Positions 1 to 8,877 of a stretch of 64,000 nt of DNA are shown piece after piece. The notes under the pieces were generated by a model that was not told where the DNA came from, did not search any database, and was given only the letters and a program-made list of their open reading frames with translations. How positions within the stretch are numbered: the stretch's first letter is position 1; the number at the start of each line of letters is the position of its first letter. This DNA is from SAR324 cluster bacterium (GTDB lineage Bacteria > SAR324 > NAC60-12). The translations under genes and the position numbers were made by a program. The DNA lies in assembly GCA_028281495.1 (NCBI GenBank), contig JANQJU010000043.1, positions 1 through 64,000 of the forward strand, written 5' to 3'.

Positions 1-1
1 C

Positions 2-388
2 TTTCGCTGGGTGAAAGTCTTGATGTTGAATGATCTTGCAGACACGCCGCACAATGCAATTTTCAAGTGTTTTGCAAGTCAGATGCAAGAACGGGCCAAA
101 GCATTTCAGCTTATGCAAACGGAACTATGGCCTCATTTTTCTATCGAACTCAAAGAATTGTTTATCGGTTTACACAAACAATGGTTTTCAACTCAAGGAG
201 GTCCGATGCCAGAACCTGAAGAAATGACAGTCGATTACTATCGTCAACTGGGTCGCGATTCGATGCGGGAGATGGTCAAGCATCTCAGTGTTGAAGAACG
301 TTTGGAAGGTTTGAGGCCGGAAGAATTAGCCAAGCATCTTCCTCCAGAATTCATTGAAGCATTGATCCAGCACCAAAAAAACAAATAA
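2..388 (+). CDS. C-terminal fragment, Rpn / PD-(D/E)XK nuclease-like family (partial, 5' cut)
   Basis: The reading frame is open from the first bases of the window, so the gene probably starts upstream. A GTG at 11 is the only start visible inside the window, and no ribosome site can be seen. The C-terminal part contains an ERLEGLRPEELAKHLPPE tail. Such charged ERLxGLxPEE tails, with an HNAxxxxF element about 80 residues before, are common at the end of Rpn-type recombination-promoting nuclease / putative transposase proteins; that assignment is from memory of the family. No catalytic core residues are in view, so activity cannot be judged. The gene stands alone, about 180 bp ahead of the cytochrome gene. 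Confidence 0.5.
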   Translation, partial: FRWVKVLMLNDLADTPHNAIFKCFASQMQERAKAFQLMQTELWPHFSIELKELFIGLHKQWFSTQGGPMPEPEEMTVDYYRQLGRDSMREMVKHLSVEERLEGLRPEELAKHLPPEFIEALIQHQKNK

Positions 389-569
389 TTGGAATATTGT
401 GAAGAGCAATGAATCCGTTCCCCAACCATGCGTTCTTAGGCGAGATTCCTGCCACGGACCGACACCATAATTCTTTAGAAAAACCTGTAGGATTTTAGTA
501 GTCCTGGCGACGAGTCGTTTGTGGGAGATTCATTTACCATTATTCACTTTTATTCTATTGAGGTTGATT

Positions 570-902
570 ATGAAAAACGTGTGGTTCAAGTTACAAATTA
601 CTCTGTTGGGATTGATGACGATGGGGTTGCTGTCCTCCGCTATCGCAGCGGATGGCAAAGCCTTGTTTGAAGAAAAACTCTGCATCACCTGTCATGGGCC
701 GGAAGGCAAGGCCCCCATTGCGGACGAATACCCCAAATTGGCTGGGCAAAATAAAGGATATTTGGTTCAACAAATCAAAGACATCCGCGATGGCGTTCGT
801 ACCAATGGACAAACCTCTTCGATGCGTCCTCTGATTGCGGGTCAATTGAGTGATACAGAAGCCGAAGCCATTGCCACCTACCTCTCAAAGTTGACACCTT
901 AA
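570..902 (+). CDS. periplasmic class I cytochrome c, single haem
   Basis: This is a 110-residue secreted electron carrier. Residues 1-26 form a Sec signal peptide ending AIA before Ala27. The haem-binding site CITCH is at residues 38-42 and a likely distal Met ligand is Met85 in SSMRPL. The size and the LSDTEAEAIATYLSKL ending fit cytochrome c553 or half of a cytochrome c4. I chose the ATG at 570 because it gives a proper signal peptide and follows a GAGG-like ribosome site; an in-frame ATG at 519 would add 17 hydrophobic residues and is less likely. The gene is monocistronic as far as can be seen. Its redox partner is unknown. Confidence 0.85.
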   Translation: MKNVWFKLQITLLGLMTMGLLSSAIAADGKALFEEKLCITCHGPEGKAPIADEYPKLAGQNKGYLVQQIKDIRDGVRTNGQTSSMRPLIAGQLSDTEAEAIATYLSKLTP

Positions 903-1064
903 ATTCCCCCTTCCCTACTCGGGATTCCCTATGGCACTCTCTTTCCTCCAGGGGGGGTGTCATAGGCGTTTGCAATCCCTTGCCAATCATTGCAAAATAC
1001 CCCACCATCAGCGTTTGTAGCGCGTTTTTTCGCATTTTTGGCAACCTCTGTATGACTACCGACC

Positions 1065-2594
1065 ATGACGCAAGCATTGATTTCTCAAATCCGATCTCTG
1101 ACCCCTCACCATGCTTTGTTAACCTCAAATACGTTTGATGAAGATCTGTTCGCAGAAAAATGGACCAACGCTTTTGAAGTGTGGATGCAATCGAATGGCA
1201 TCACCTATTTGTTTCTATTTCAGGAACGTCAACGTGAAGAGATCTGGCAAGATCCTCCATCCATACAGTCGTACCAAGAGCTTACGGTCTTAGAGCGCAC
1301 AGAAGGGGGCATTCGGGTGGCAGGGTGTGTTTGGAAAACGCCTCAACGCACAATGGAAGATATCGAACAATGGTTGCAAGACGCGGCCTCTGCGCCGTTG
1401 AGCCATCCTTTGGAACGCATTGCCTCCGAACAACAGGCAGTGCTGTTGCGTCCGGATCAACCGTGGAAACTCCATACGGTCAAAATTCCCAAGCCGTGGG
1501 GCTATGAAGAGTGGTACACCGGCGTTGAAAAACGAGGGGTGGTTCAAATCGTGGATAGCCACGGGTCCACTGAACTGCCGTATGCATTGGGGCTGTTCCA
1601 ACCGCAAGTGTTGGCCCATCATCCCAATGACCTGATCTTGCTCAAAACACTGAATCCCGTTCCCGATGAAGTCTTGGGAGATCTGTATTTGGAAATGCAT
1701 GAACAGAAGTGGGAAGTGTATGTGGTGACCGAAATCGATCCAGAAGCCTGGCCTTCTGGGCGGGGAATCATCAAAGCCGGTCTGCATCAAGACAAGGTGA
1801 AGGCTTATCAAACTCAGCATCCGGAAGATTGGCAACAGGCGTATTTGAAGGACTTTCAAGAAAGCATCTCCCGCTACGAACAGACACGGCGGGCGATTGA
1901 CCTCCGTTTGGATGCAGAAAAAGAGAAACGAGGTTTTGCTCCTAATGCGCTAGTACCACCCGATGTCATGCAAGCGATGCTTGCCACCGTTCCCGAAGCA
2001 CAAAGGGACGAGGAACGACAACTGCGAGAACACGCTTATAGCTTTGTTGGAGATTGTGAAGTCGGGCTAGGGGATATTGTCACGTTTCCCATCAATCAAA
2101 TGCATGCCTTGCAGCATGGTATCCGAGTGATCGAATTCCAAACCCCGCACTACGAACGGCTGATTGTGATGTTTGGGCAGAAAGTGCTCAATCAAAACCA
2201 TTGGGATACTACAACCGCGCTATCTCGTATGAAACCAGAGGTGTATCACAAGCCTACCCTGCAAACGCTTGATCAATCGGAAACCCATATCAATGAACGT
2301 TTCGTCGATTTTCCCGATTTCACCTCAGACCGGATCACGCTCCAACCGCAGGCGGTCTTTGCCGATAGCACGGACAGTCCTGTGGACAATTCGATTTCTG
2401 GGGGTTGCACCACCGGGCAATATCATTTGTTGATTGTGGTTTCGGGGGCAGGAACCCTCGTGTGTAACGGACAGTCCCACATGCTGGCTCCAGGGGAAGG
2501 CTATTTCTTGCCGGTTTCGTTAGGAAATTACACGATCCAAAGCGCAAACACAGAACCCTTGGTGTACTTAAAAGCCATGCCCACCCGTCCCTAG
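1065..2594 (+). CDS. mannose-6-phosphate isomerase-like cupin protein
   Basis: This 509-residue protein has class I phosphomannose isomerase features: KPWGYEEWYTG at about residues 143-152, a metal-site-like LYLEMHEQKWEVY segment near residue 207, and HALQHGIRVIEFQTP near 346-360. A second cupin barrel ends the protein (GAGTLVCNGQSHMLAPGEG). The family interconverts mannose-6-P and fructose-6-P in the cytoplasm. About 130 N-terminal residues precede the recognisable part and I do not recognise them. The usual Q-x-H zinc pair is not clear, so it may act on another sugar phosphate or be a divergent member. No strong ribosome site precedes the ATG. The gene converges on the motB operon, and a tandem repeat fills the gap. 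Confidence 0.7.
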   Translation: MTQALISQIRSLTPHHALLTSNTFDEDLFAEKWTNAFEVWMQSNGITYLFLFQERQREEIWQDPPSIQSYQELTVLERTEGGIRVAGCVWKTPQRTMEDIEQWLQDAASAPLSHPLERIASEQQAVLLRPDQPWKLHTVKIPKPWGYEEWYTGVEKRGVVQIVDSHGSTELPYALGLFQPQVLAHHPNDLILLKTLNPVPDEVLGDLYLEMHEQKWEVYVVTEIDPEAWPSGRGIIKAGLHQDKVKAYQTQHPEDWQQAYLKDFQESISRYEQTRRAIDLRLDAEKEKRGFAPNALVPPDVMQAMLATVPEAQRDEERQLREHAYSFVGDCEVGLGDIVTFPINQMHALQHGIRVIEFQTPHYERLIVMFGQKVLNQNHWDTTTALSRMKPEVYHKPTLQTLDQSETHINERFVDFPDFTSDRITLQPQAVFADSTDSPVDNSISGGCTTGQYHLLIVVSGAGTLVCNGQSHMLAPGEGYFLPVSLGNYTIQSANTEPLVYLKAMPTRP

Positions 2595-2600
2595 TCGGAC

Positions 2601-2708
2601 TGATTCTTCGGCAGGAATGACAATCACTTATTCTTTGACAGGAATGACAATCACTGATTCTTCGGCAGGAATGACAATCATTTATTCTTCGGCAGGAATG
2701 ACAATCAC
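2601..2708. repeat. four tandem 27-bp repeats spanning the motB stop codon
   Basis: Four copies of a 27-bp unit lie head to tail (2601-2627, 2628-2654, 2655-2681, 2682-2708). They share the core CAGGAATGACAATCA. The last copy is the real end of the minus-strand motB gene and encodes its VIVIPAEE-stop tail. The other three copies lie downstream of that stop. In the motB frame the stop-position codon alternates between TAA and TCA from copy to copy, so there may be a 54-bp higher-order unit. There are no spacers, so this is not CRISPR. Confidence 0.95.
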
Positions 2709-3329
2709 TTCCACGCGGTTGTTCAGCACACGCTGTTCGGGGATGTTGTTTTGAAATTGGGGACGGTGGGAGCCATACCCTTTGATGGAAATTTTATTGG
2801 GAGCCACGCCTTCGTCAATGAGATAGCGGGCGACTTCACTGGCCCGTAGACCGGAAAGCATCCATGTGGTCAAGCCGTTGGGCGGGGGAGTGTTGTCTGT
2901 GTGGCCTTCCACCAAAAGTTTGTTGGGCAGGAAATAAAGAATTTTTGAAAATTTTTCCAATTCTTGCTTGGCATCTTCTCGCAGTTCTGAAGAGCCTTCA
3001 TCAAACAACGCTCTGGCATTGAACGATACCACGACCCCACGATCATCCACATTCATGGCTGTGTCGTCGGCCAATTCGCTGTTTTCGATTTCTTCTTGGA
3101 TGTTTTGAACAATCGCATCGTTGCCTTCCAGTAGGAATGGGCTGCCGGCCGGAGTCGGTTTGAAGCTTTGCGCCACATCACGATACTTTTCTATATCCAG
3201 TTTACACATTGAAAAGAGCAGAATGAAAAAGCACAGCAGCAGGGTGACCATGTCGCCATAGGTGAAGATCCAATCTTGGTCGAATTCCTCGCAGACTTTG
3301 CATTCCTCTTCATCAATCATTTTTCCCAT
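2682..3329 (-). CDS. motB: flagellar stator protein MotB/PomB, second copy
   Basis: This is a 215-residue inner-membrane stator subunit. The short cytoplasmic N-terminus has Cys10 and Cys13. The single membrane helix contains the proton/ion-binding aspartate Asp26 in TYGDMVTLLLCFF. A linker with a plug segment follows, then an OmpA-like peptidoglycan-binding domain with GHTDN and NNRVEV motifs. The helix resembles PomB (sodium-type) stators, which also carry cysteines there, but ion choice is inference. An AGGAGG ribosome site precedes the ATG. It lies 15 bp after the other motB in the tatD-nadE-motA-motB-motB unit. Its last codons are the template of the 27-bp repeat. Confidence 0.92.
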   Translation of the reverse strand: MGKMIDEEECKVCEEFDQDWIFTYGDMVTLLLCFFILLFSMCKLDIEKYRDVAQSFKPTPAGSPFLLEGNDAIVQNIQEEIENSELADDTAMNVDDRGVVVSFNARALFDEGSSELREDAKQELEKFSKILYFLPNKLLVEGHTDNTPPPNGLTTWMLSGLRASEVARYLIDEGVAPNKISIKGYGSHRPQFQNNIPEQRVLNNRVEVIVIPAEE

Positions 3330-3344
3330 GGAGCCTCCTACGGA

Positions 3345-4004
3345 TTACCGGGTCAAGTCTTCAGGCAACAGAACGATATCGACACGGCGGTTCAAGCTGC
3401 GTTTGTATGAGGTATCATTGGAAAATCGGGGGCGAATGTCTGCGTATCCCGAAATTTGAATCCGCGATCCATCGATGCCGATGGATTCAAAAAAACTAGC
3501 CACGGCACTGGATCGGGCTACGGAAAATTCCCAGTTGGAGCGGTACTGGGGATCGAAATCGGAGGAATCATCCGTATGCCCTTCAATGAGGATCAGGTTG
3601 GGCAATCCGGCAAGGACCGGAGACATGGTTTGTAAGGCTTCCTGTGCTTCGGCTGTCAATTCCGCGGAACCCACCTCAAACAAGACCGTTTCTTTGAAGG
3701 TCACTTCGACCCCACCGTTGGTCACGTTCACGGTCACATCATCGGGCATGTCCAATTGTTCGACATCGCGTGCGACTTGATCCATCACCGATTTTTTTCC
3801 AGAAAATACATAGGGGCTTCCTGGAGGCATGGCTTTGAAGCTTTGAGATATTTCTTGGATCTTCTCATCATCGATTTTGCACATGGAAAACAACAGAATG
3901 AAGAAACACAGCAACAACGTCACCATGTCGCCATAGGTGAAGATCCATTCCTGGTCGAACTCAACGCAGACCGGGCAATCGTCCTCATCAATCATTTGTC
4001 CCAT
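3345..4004 (-). CDS. motB: flagellar stator protein MotB/PomB, first copy
   Basis: This 219-residue paralogue of the following gene has the same layout: Cys10 and Cys13, one membrane helix with Asp26 in TYGDMVTLLLCFF, a plug/linker, and an OmpA-like domain with GHTDD and LNRRVDIV. The N-terminal 45 residues are nearly the same in the two copies, while the periplasmic halves differ a good deal. The pair therefore probably shares one MotA but contacts peptidoglycan or the rotor surroundings differently. It starts 30 bp after motA, with a GAGAGG ribosome site. Real stators contain five MotA and two MotB, so mixed MotB dimers are conceivable. Confidence 0.93.
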   Translation of the reverse strand: MGQMIDEDDCPVCVEFDQEWIFTYGDMVTLLLCFFILLFSMCKIDDEKIQEISQSFKAMPPGSPYVFSGKKSVMDQVARDVEQLDMPDDVTVNVTNGGVEVTFKETVLFEVGSAELTAEAQEALQTMSPVLAGLPNLILIEGHTDDSSDFDPQYRSNWEFSVARSSAVASFFESIGIDGSRIQISGYADIRPRFSNDTSYKRSLNRRVDIVLLPEDLTR

Positions 4005-4034
4005 AGCACCTCTCGTCTTTGGGTTAAGGGGGGA

Positions 4035-4853
4035 TCAACCTTCGTCTTTCTTCTCGTTATCGAACTTCAATTGTTCGTACATGGCTTTTTGTTCAGCGGG
4101 GAGGTAGTTGACCAAGTCTTGCTCGATAAAGTCAGGGCGTTCGCCTTGTTCGATATACAGCACGCCGTCCCGAATCATTTCGCGGAGGAGTTTTTCTTCC
4201 TCTTTCCGGTTGCTCAGTTTACTGGCGGCGGGGATGAAAATCGTATTGGCAAACAAGGAGCCATAGAGCGTCGTGATCAACGCCACCGCCATCGCAGGAC
4301 CGATGAGAGAGGGGTCATCTAAGTTTTGCAGTAGGATCACGAGGCCTACCAACGTTCCCAACATGCCCCATGCCGGGGACAAGGATCCCATTGTTTTGAC
4401 CACGGCGATTTCCCCTTCTGTTCCCACTTCCGCATATTTCATTTCGTGAGACATCATTTCGACAATCAGAGTGCGGTCCACCCGGTCGACCACCAAACGC
4501 AATCCACCTCGCAGGAACAGGTTTTCAATGCTGGGCAAGGCATCTTCAATCGCCAAGATATTTTTCCGAGCGATTTTAGACACATCCACAATCAAAGTCA
4601 GGGTTTCCACCAAGGGGACCTGTTTGGATTGGAAAATGGATTTGAACGATTTGCCCAAAGTGGTGAATTGTTCCATGGGATAGCTGGTCATAGTCGAGGC
4701 AATGGTTCCTCCCAGCACGATCAACAACGAGGGAATGTCGATAAACCACGCCAACGCATGAAATTGAAAAACGAAGTTGGTGGTGTCGAATACAATCGCG
4801 ATCAGCAATAAGAAATAGCCTAATGCAATCCCGATGACGGTTGCGATATCCAT
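4035..4853 (-). CDS. motA: flagellar stator protein MotA/PomA
   Basis: This 272-residue protein has four membrane segments (about residues 5-24, 36-56, 155-177 and 188-208) and a large cytoplasmic loop between the second and third. The loop carries the charged residues that contact FliG in the family. The KTMGSLSPAWGMLGTLVGLV and ALITTLYGSLFAN stretches are diagnostic of MotA/PomA/ExbB-type channels. The first loop is slightly longer than in PomA (aromatic FDTTNFVFQFHALAWF). An AGAGAGG ribosome site precedes the ATG, 9 bp after nadE. It should form the ion channel with either downstream MotB. No other flagellar structural gene is in the window. Confidence 0.93.
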   Translation of the reverse strand: MDIATVIGIALGYFLLLIAIVFDTTNFVFQFHALAWFIDIPSLLIVLGGTIASTMTSYPMEQFTTLGKSFKSIFQSKQVPLVETLTLIVDVSKIARKNILAIEDALPSIENLFLRGGLRLVVDRVDRTLIVEMMSHEMKYAEVGTEGEIAVVKTMGSLSPAWGMLGTLVGLVILLQNLDDPSLIGPAMAVALITTLYGSLFANTIFIPAASKLSNRKEEEKLLREMIRDGVLYIEQGERPDFIEQDLVNYLPAEQKAMYEQLKFDNEKKDEG

Positions 4854-4862
4854 GAGTCCTCT

Positions 4863-6878
4863 CTAGGGTTTGGAGTTATTGACGACCTCTTTTAACGCAT
4901 CCAACTCTTCCACAAATCCTCCGGAAAGGATCGGAAAGCGGCACCACGTTTTCGGATCGAGATTTTCATCATCTAGATGGAATGACGGAGCGTAACGTTC
5001 TCGTTTCCATTGATTTCGGCTCCATAAGCGAAAGAATCGCTCCACAAACTGCGCCAGTTGGTCCGGTGTATAAGGCGCGTCTCCTGGGAACTGTTGCCGC
5101 AATGCTTGCCAGACCGCGACGGGCATTTTTCGATCTCGAATGGCCAGTCGTTCGATGGCATCCAAAATGGGGTATGGCATCAAATCGTCTTCATCCGACT
5201 GACCCCGATCACTCGGACGAAGCTCTGCTGTGGGTTTTTGAGACGTGACCAAATTCAAAATGGGTAAGGGACCCAAAGCGGGCAAGCCTTCGGTTTCCAT
5301 CCAACTCAGCCACTGCAAAATAAACGCTTTATCAATGCCTGCAATCGGACTCAATCCACCGCAAGTGTCTCCATCCATTGTTGCGTAGCCGACAGCGGCT
5401 TCACTCCGATTGCTCGTGGAAAGGAGCAAAGCCCCATAGGTATTGGCCAACAACCACACACTAGGCCCTCGCACCCGCGCTTGGATATTTTGGAGGGCTA
5501 GGTCGTCCTGTTCCCAATTGAGGGGGCGATCCAAAACATCAGTCATCCATCCTGTATAGGTTTCCACAATTTGTGAGATATCGAATTGCAAAAACCGTGC
5601 GTGGATCGCCTCGCATAATTTCTTTGCCGCTGTGTGAGTGGTCTCTGAAGAGTTGCGGCTGCCTTGATAAACTCCCAATAACAAGTGTGGCATCACTTTC
5701 GAAAGTTCCCAAGCTTCGTCTTGAGGCAACCATCGGAGGTGTGAAAGCTTTTGGGCAAAGGCTGCGGGGCCCAATTCTTTCAAGGCCAAGGAAGCCATGA
5801 CATAAATCAACGTAGCCACAGTCGAAGAATCCGCCCCTCCACTCATTGAGACCACAAAAGCTTGGCTGCGACTTTTGCGCAAATAATCCCAAAGGCCTAA
5901 GGCGACCGCATGACTGAACTCTTCAAATCGAGATTGGGTTTGGGGAGTCAGCTCGGACTGAGGGAGGTGTTCAATGCGGTGGTGTGTCCACGGGAACACA
6001 CAATCGACACAATGGTCGGGTTGTTCATAGGTCGGGCGGTAGTTCACATTCTTGCGACGCTGCAATCGATTGACCTCCACATCCACTACCATCGTGGTCA
6101 GCACCACATCCTGGTACGAGAAGCGGGGACCTTCAGTCAGGATACCGCGATTTCCAGAAGCAATCAGCACAGTCCCATCGTAGATGATACGGCCTGCTTC
6201 ACATCCCAACAAATTGCTATACACATACGCGGTACTTGTAGCGCGTGCGCCTTCTTCTACGATTTGTTGTCGAGCTGCAAATTGGCTGAAGGCAAAGTGG
6301 CTTGCACTCGCATTGAGAATGACATCCACACCATAAGCCGCTAAGCGGCGAGCGGGACGGTCGATCACCCAGGCATCCTCACAGATCTCAAAGCCTACCT
6401 TCAGACCTTCCAAGTCAAAAATCAGATCCCCCATCGGCACCGTGAGATCCTCGTGGGTAAAAGTACGAACCAATCCCGTAGGCCATGGCTTGAACCAGCG
6501 GGTTTCATAATACAAGTCTTGTCCCGGAAGAAATTGCTTGGCTACGATGCCTTTCAACTCTCCATGACAGACCCAAGCAATGGCATTGTACACCACTTGA
6601 TTGGCATGGATGGGCACGCCTAACGCCACGGCAATATTTTGAGTATGCGGCACGATTTGCAGCAAAGAACGAAAGGCACTTTCTCCCACCCCTTGAGAAT
6701 GGAAGGCATCTTCACAGCCATAGCCAGAAATACAAAGTTCAGGCAAACAAAGGATGGAGACGCCCTCGGTTTTGGCTTGTTCGATAGCTTGGAGAATGCG
6801 TGCTCGATTGCCAATCCAATCCAATGGGGTTTGGTTGAGTGAGGCCCCTCCAATTTTAATCAACGATGGGATTTGCAT
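4863..6878 (-). CDS. nadE: glutamine-dependent NAD+ synthetase
   Basis: This 671-residue cytoplasmic enzyme makes NAD+ from deamido-NAD+, ATP and glutamine. The N-terminal nitrilase-type glutaminase has the Glu47, Lys114, Cys166 triad. The synthetase domain begins near residue 325, with the SGGADSS pyrophosphate loop at 346-352 and a later STSNRSE motif. Length fits the long two-domain form of the enzyme. I start it at the ATG at 6878, which overlaps the end of tatD by 23 bp; an upstream in-frame ATG at 6926 would add 16 unconserved residues and a 71-bp overlap. It lies in the tatD-nadE-motAB unit, where its link to motility looks accidental. Confidence 0.93.
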   Translation of the reverse strand: MQIPSLIKIGGASLNQTPLDWIGNRARILQAIEQAKTEGVSILCLPELCISGYGCEDAFHSQGVGESAFRSLLQIVPHTQNIAVALGVPIHANQVVYNAIAWVCHGELKGIVAKQFLPGQDLYYETRWFKPWPTGLVRTFTHEDLTVPMGDLIFDLEGLKVGFEICEDAWVIDRPARRLAAYGVDVILNASASHFAFSQFAARQQIVEEGARATSTAYVYSNLLGCEAGRIIYDGTVLIASGNRGILTEGPRFSYQDVVLTTMVVDVEVNRLQRRKNVNYRPTYEQPDHCVDCVFPWTHHRIEHLPQSELTPQTQSRFEEFSHAVALGLWDYLRKSRSQAFVVSMSGGADSSTVATLIYVMASLALKELGPAAFAQKLSHLRWLPQDEAWELSKVMPHLLLGVYQGSRNSSETTHTAAKKLCEAIHARFLQFDISQIVETYTGWMTDVLDRPLNWEQDDLALQNIQARVRGPSVWLLANTYGALLLSTSNRSEAAVGYATMDGDTCGGLSPIAGIDKAFILQWLSWMETEGLPALGPLPILNLVTSQKPTAELRPSDRGQSDEDDLMPYPILDAIERLAIRDRKMPVAVWQALRQQFPGDAPYTPDQLAQFVERFFRLWSRNQWKRERYAPSFHLDDENLDPKTWCRFPILSGGFVEELDALKEVVNNSKP

Positions 6879-7665
6879 CAGACACCTCTTGAGACACCGC
6901 TTGAAAATCAAACAGACGTTGTGCATTGGCCGTGGTTTGGGCGGCCAACTCTTCTGTAGTGAGATCGAGTTCTTTGGCTAAAAATTCAGCAATGGCGGGA
7001 ATTTTAGAAGGATCGTTGGGCTTGCCCCGAAATGGAACCGGAGCCAGAAATGGAGAATCGGTTTCCAATAACAAACGTTCAATGGGGATTTGGCGTGCGA
7101 CTTGGCGGACTCCTTCCGCTTTTTTAAAGGTCGCAATGCCGTTGATGCCAATGTACCAACCCATTTCGATCAAGGTTTCTGCCATGGCGAGGCTGCTTGT
7201 GAAGCTGTGTGCGACCCCTTTTTTGGTGATGGGGACCTCTTTGAGGATGGCCAAGGTGTCGGCTTCGGCTTCTCGGGTGTGCAGGACCACTGGCATCTGC
7301 AACTCTTCCGCGACCTGCAATTGTTCACGGAAGACGTTGTGCTGCACGAGTTTCTCGGAGTACATGTAGTGGTAATCCAACCCCATCTCTCCAATCGCAA
7401 CGATTTTCGAAGTGCTCTTTGCTGTTTCGCGAATCAAGGTTGCAATATCAGCAGAAAATGTAGCGGCTTCATGGGGGTGTACCCCGACACTGCCATACAC
7501 ATGAGGTTGTGAACGAGCGGTCTCATGCACAAAACGGATCGATGCTTCGTTAGTGGAAATGGTGACCAATCGAGTGACCCCAGCCGCATGCGCGCTTTGC
7601 AAAGCCTCACTCATACTTAGCTTGAGCATATCGAGATGGCAGTGCGTATCAATAAAACTTGTCAT
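6856..7665 (-). CDS. tatD: TatD family metal-dependent deoxyribonuclease
   Basis: This 269-residue TIM-barrel hydrolase is cytoplasmic. Metal ligands visible are His8 and His10 (THCH), GEMGLDYHY, a VLHTREA histidine, the HSF histidine and the ETDSP aspartate near the end. The family removes nucleotides from DNA 3' ends and takes part in DNA repair and turnover. The ATG at 7665 follows a GGAGAG site, so I prefer it to the upstream TTG. It is the first gene of the minus-strand operon and is divergent from the lipoprotein gene. The shared upstream region of about 160 bp should hold both promoters. Confidence 0.92.
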   Translation of the reverse strand: MTSFIDTHCHLDMLKLSMSEALQSAHAAGVTRLVTISTNEASIRFVHETARSQPHVYGSVGVHPHEAATFSADIATLIRETAKSTSKIVAIGEMGLDYHYMYSEKLVQHNVFREQLQVAEELQMPVVLHTREAEADTLAILKEVPITKKGVAHSFTSSLAMAETLIEMGWYIGINGIATFKKAEGVRQVARQIPIERLLLETDSPFLAPVPFRGKPNDPSKIPAIAEFLAKELDLTTEELAAQTTANAQRLFDFQAVSQEVSDANPIVD

Positions 7666-7824
7666 CGTCTCTCCAGTCAATGTAAAGTGCGTTCGTTTAT
7701 AGAAACTTGTAACAATATCAAGTAAATGGAATAAACCAATTCATAACCTTTTTCAATGTTCGATTCCGTAAGGAACTAACTCTCACGTTACCGCGCTACG
7801 GTGAAAAATCTCCAGGGGTTGTGC

Positions 7825-8124
7825 ATGAAACGTTGGCTCGCTTTTTTGTTTATCCTGAGTCTGTGTTCTGGCTGCTACAAGACCGTATTTTATACGGACA
7901 CGGATCAACTGAGGATTTCTCATGATGGCGAAACCTCCCACACCAGCACCGCTTTTTCATTGATCGAATTGGATCCACCCACCGAATTGAGGCCTTTGTG
8001 CCCCAGTGGGATTTCCAAGTTGACGATGGAACAAACCTGGACCGATGGCTTATTGCATTACTTCACGTTGGGTAACTACAGTCCACAGACCACTAAGGTT
8101 TGGTGCAAACGCCGCACCCGGTAA
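7825..8124 (+). CDS. small Bor-like lipoprotein
   Basis: This 99-residue protein has a lipoprotein signal. The hydrophobic stretch ends LCSGC with Cys17 as the lipidated residue; Cys at position -3 is atypical. The C-terminal half has the pattern of the Bor family (lambda Bor / Iss, linked to serum resistance in enteric bacteria): an LCPSG cysteine, a W/F-x-GLLxxFTLGxYxP segment and a final V-W-C. In this chromosome it is probably an outer-membrane lipoprotein of unknown role. An AGGGG site precedes the ATG at 7825; a GTG at 7801 is less likely. It lies 30 bp ahead of rnc and is divergent from tatD. Confidence 0.68.
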   Translation: MKRWLAFLFILSLCSGCYKTVFYTDTDQLRISHDGETSHTSTAFSLIELDPPTELRPLCPSGISKLTMEQTWTDGLLHYFTLGNYSPQTTKVWCKRRTR

Positions 8125-8154
8125 CCGCTCTCCCACTTCCTCATTGAAAGTACC

Positions 8155-8877
8155 GTGACCACCAAGTTTCGCGAGTTGTGCCAGCAACTCAGATATCAAT
8201 TCCACAACTTTTCGTTATTGGAAATCGCTCTCACCCACACGTCTTATGCGAACGAGCGCCGAGAAACCGAGACGGTGGATAATGAACGTTTTGAATTTTT
8301 AGGAGATGCGGTTTTAGACCTAGTGATCAGTGAATTGCTCATGAAACGATTCCCTGAATTGCCGGAAGGCGGCTTGACTAAAATCCGTGCGGGGCTCGTC
8401 AGTGCTGCGGGGTTGAGTCGTATTTCGAAACGAGTGGGTTTAGGGCAATACATCCATCTGGGAAAAGGCGAAGAAATGACGGGAGGGCGTGAAAAGGATT
8501 CCATCCTTTCCAGTACCCTCGAAGCCGTTTTTGCAGCCATCTATTTGGACAGCCGTACGGAACATGGAATTCAGCGGGTGCAAAAGGTCATTCATCACTT
8601 ATTTGAAGAAGAAATTCCGCAAGCAGTGGAATCATTTGATTCGCATGATTTCAAAACCGAATTACAAGAATATATCCAGAAGCAATTCCACACCATTGCA
8701 ACTTACAAACTGGTCAGTACCTCCGGACCAGATCATCAAAAGGAATTTGAAGTGTGTGCCATGGTGGATGAACGGGAGGTGGGACGGGGAACCGGTTCCA
8801 GTAAAAAACAAGCGGAGCAACTTGCTGCCAAGGAAGCGCTCCAACAATTCAAATTACTTGAGAAAAAATTATCATGA
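8155..8877 (+). CDS. rnc: ribonuclease III
   Basis: This 240-residue enzyme cleaves double-stranded RNA in rRNA maturation and mRNA turnover. The signature NERFEFLGDAVLDLV carries the catalytic acidic residues, and a second acidic cluster (SSTLEAVFAAIYLD) follows near residue 125. A double-stranded RNA binding domain occupies about residues 160-235 (KTELQEYIQ to KKQAEQLAAKEAL). The start is GTG with a poor ribosome site. The stop overlaps the rluB start by 4 bp, so the two RNA-maturation genes are co-translated. Confidence 0.96.
   Translation: MTTKFRELCQQLRYQFHNFSLLEIALTHTSYANERRETETVDNERFEFLGDAVLDLVISELLMKRFPELPEGGLTKIRAGLVSAAGLSRISKRVGLGQYIHLGKGEEMTGGREKDSILSSTLEAVFAAIYLDSRTEHGIQRVQKVIHHLFEEEIPQAVESFDSHDFKTELQEYIQKQFHTIATYKLVSTSGPDHQKEFEVCAMVDEREVGRGTGSSKKQAEQLAAKEALQQFKLLEKKLS

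Noticed and set aside
1290..1859. 189-codon antisense open frame
   Set aside because: It lies wholly inside the well-supported isomerase-like gene; its translation is His/Pro/Phe-rich without family features.
3756..4322. 188-codon plus-strand open frame over motB/motA
   Set aside because: It is the antisense shadow of conserved stator genes.
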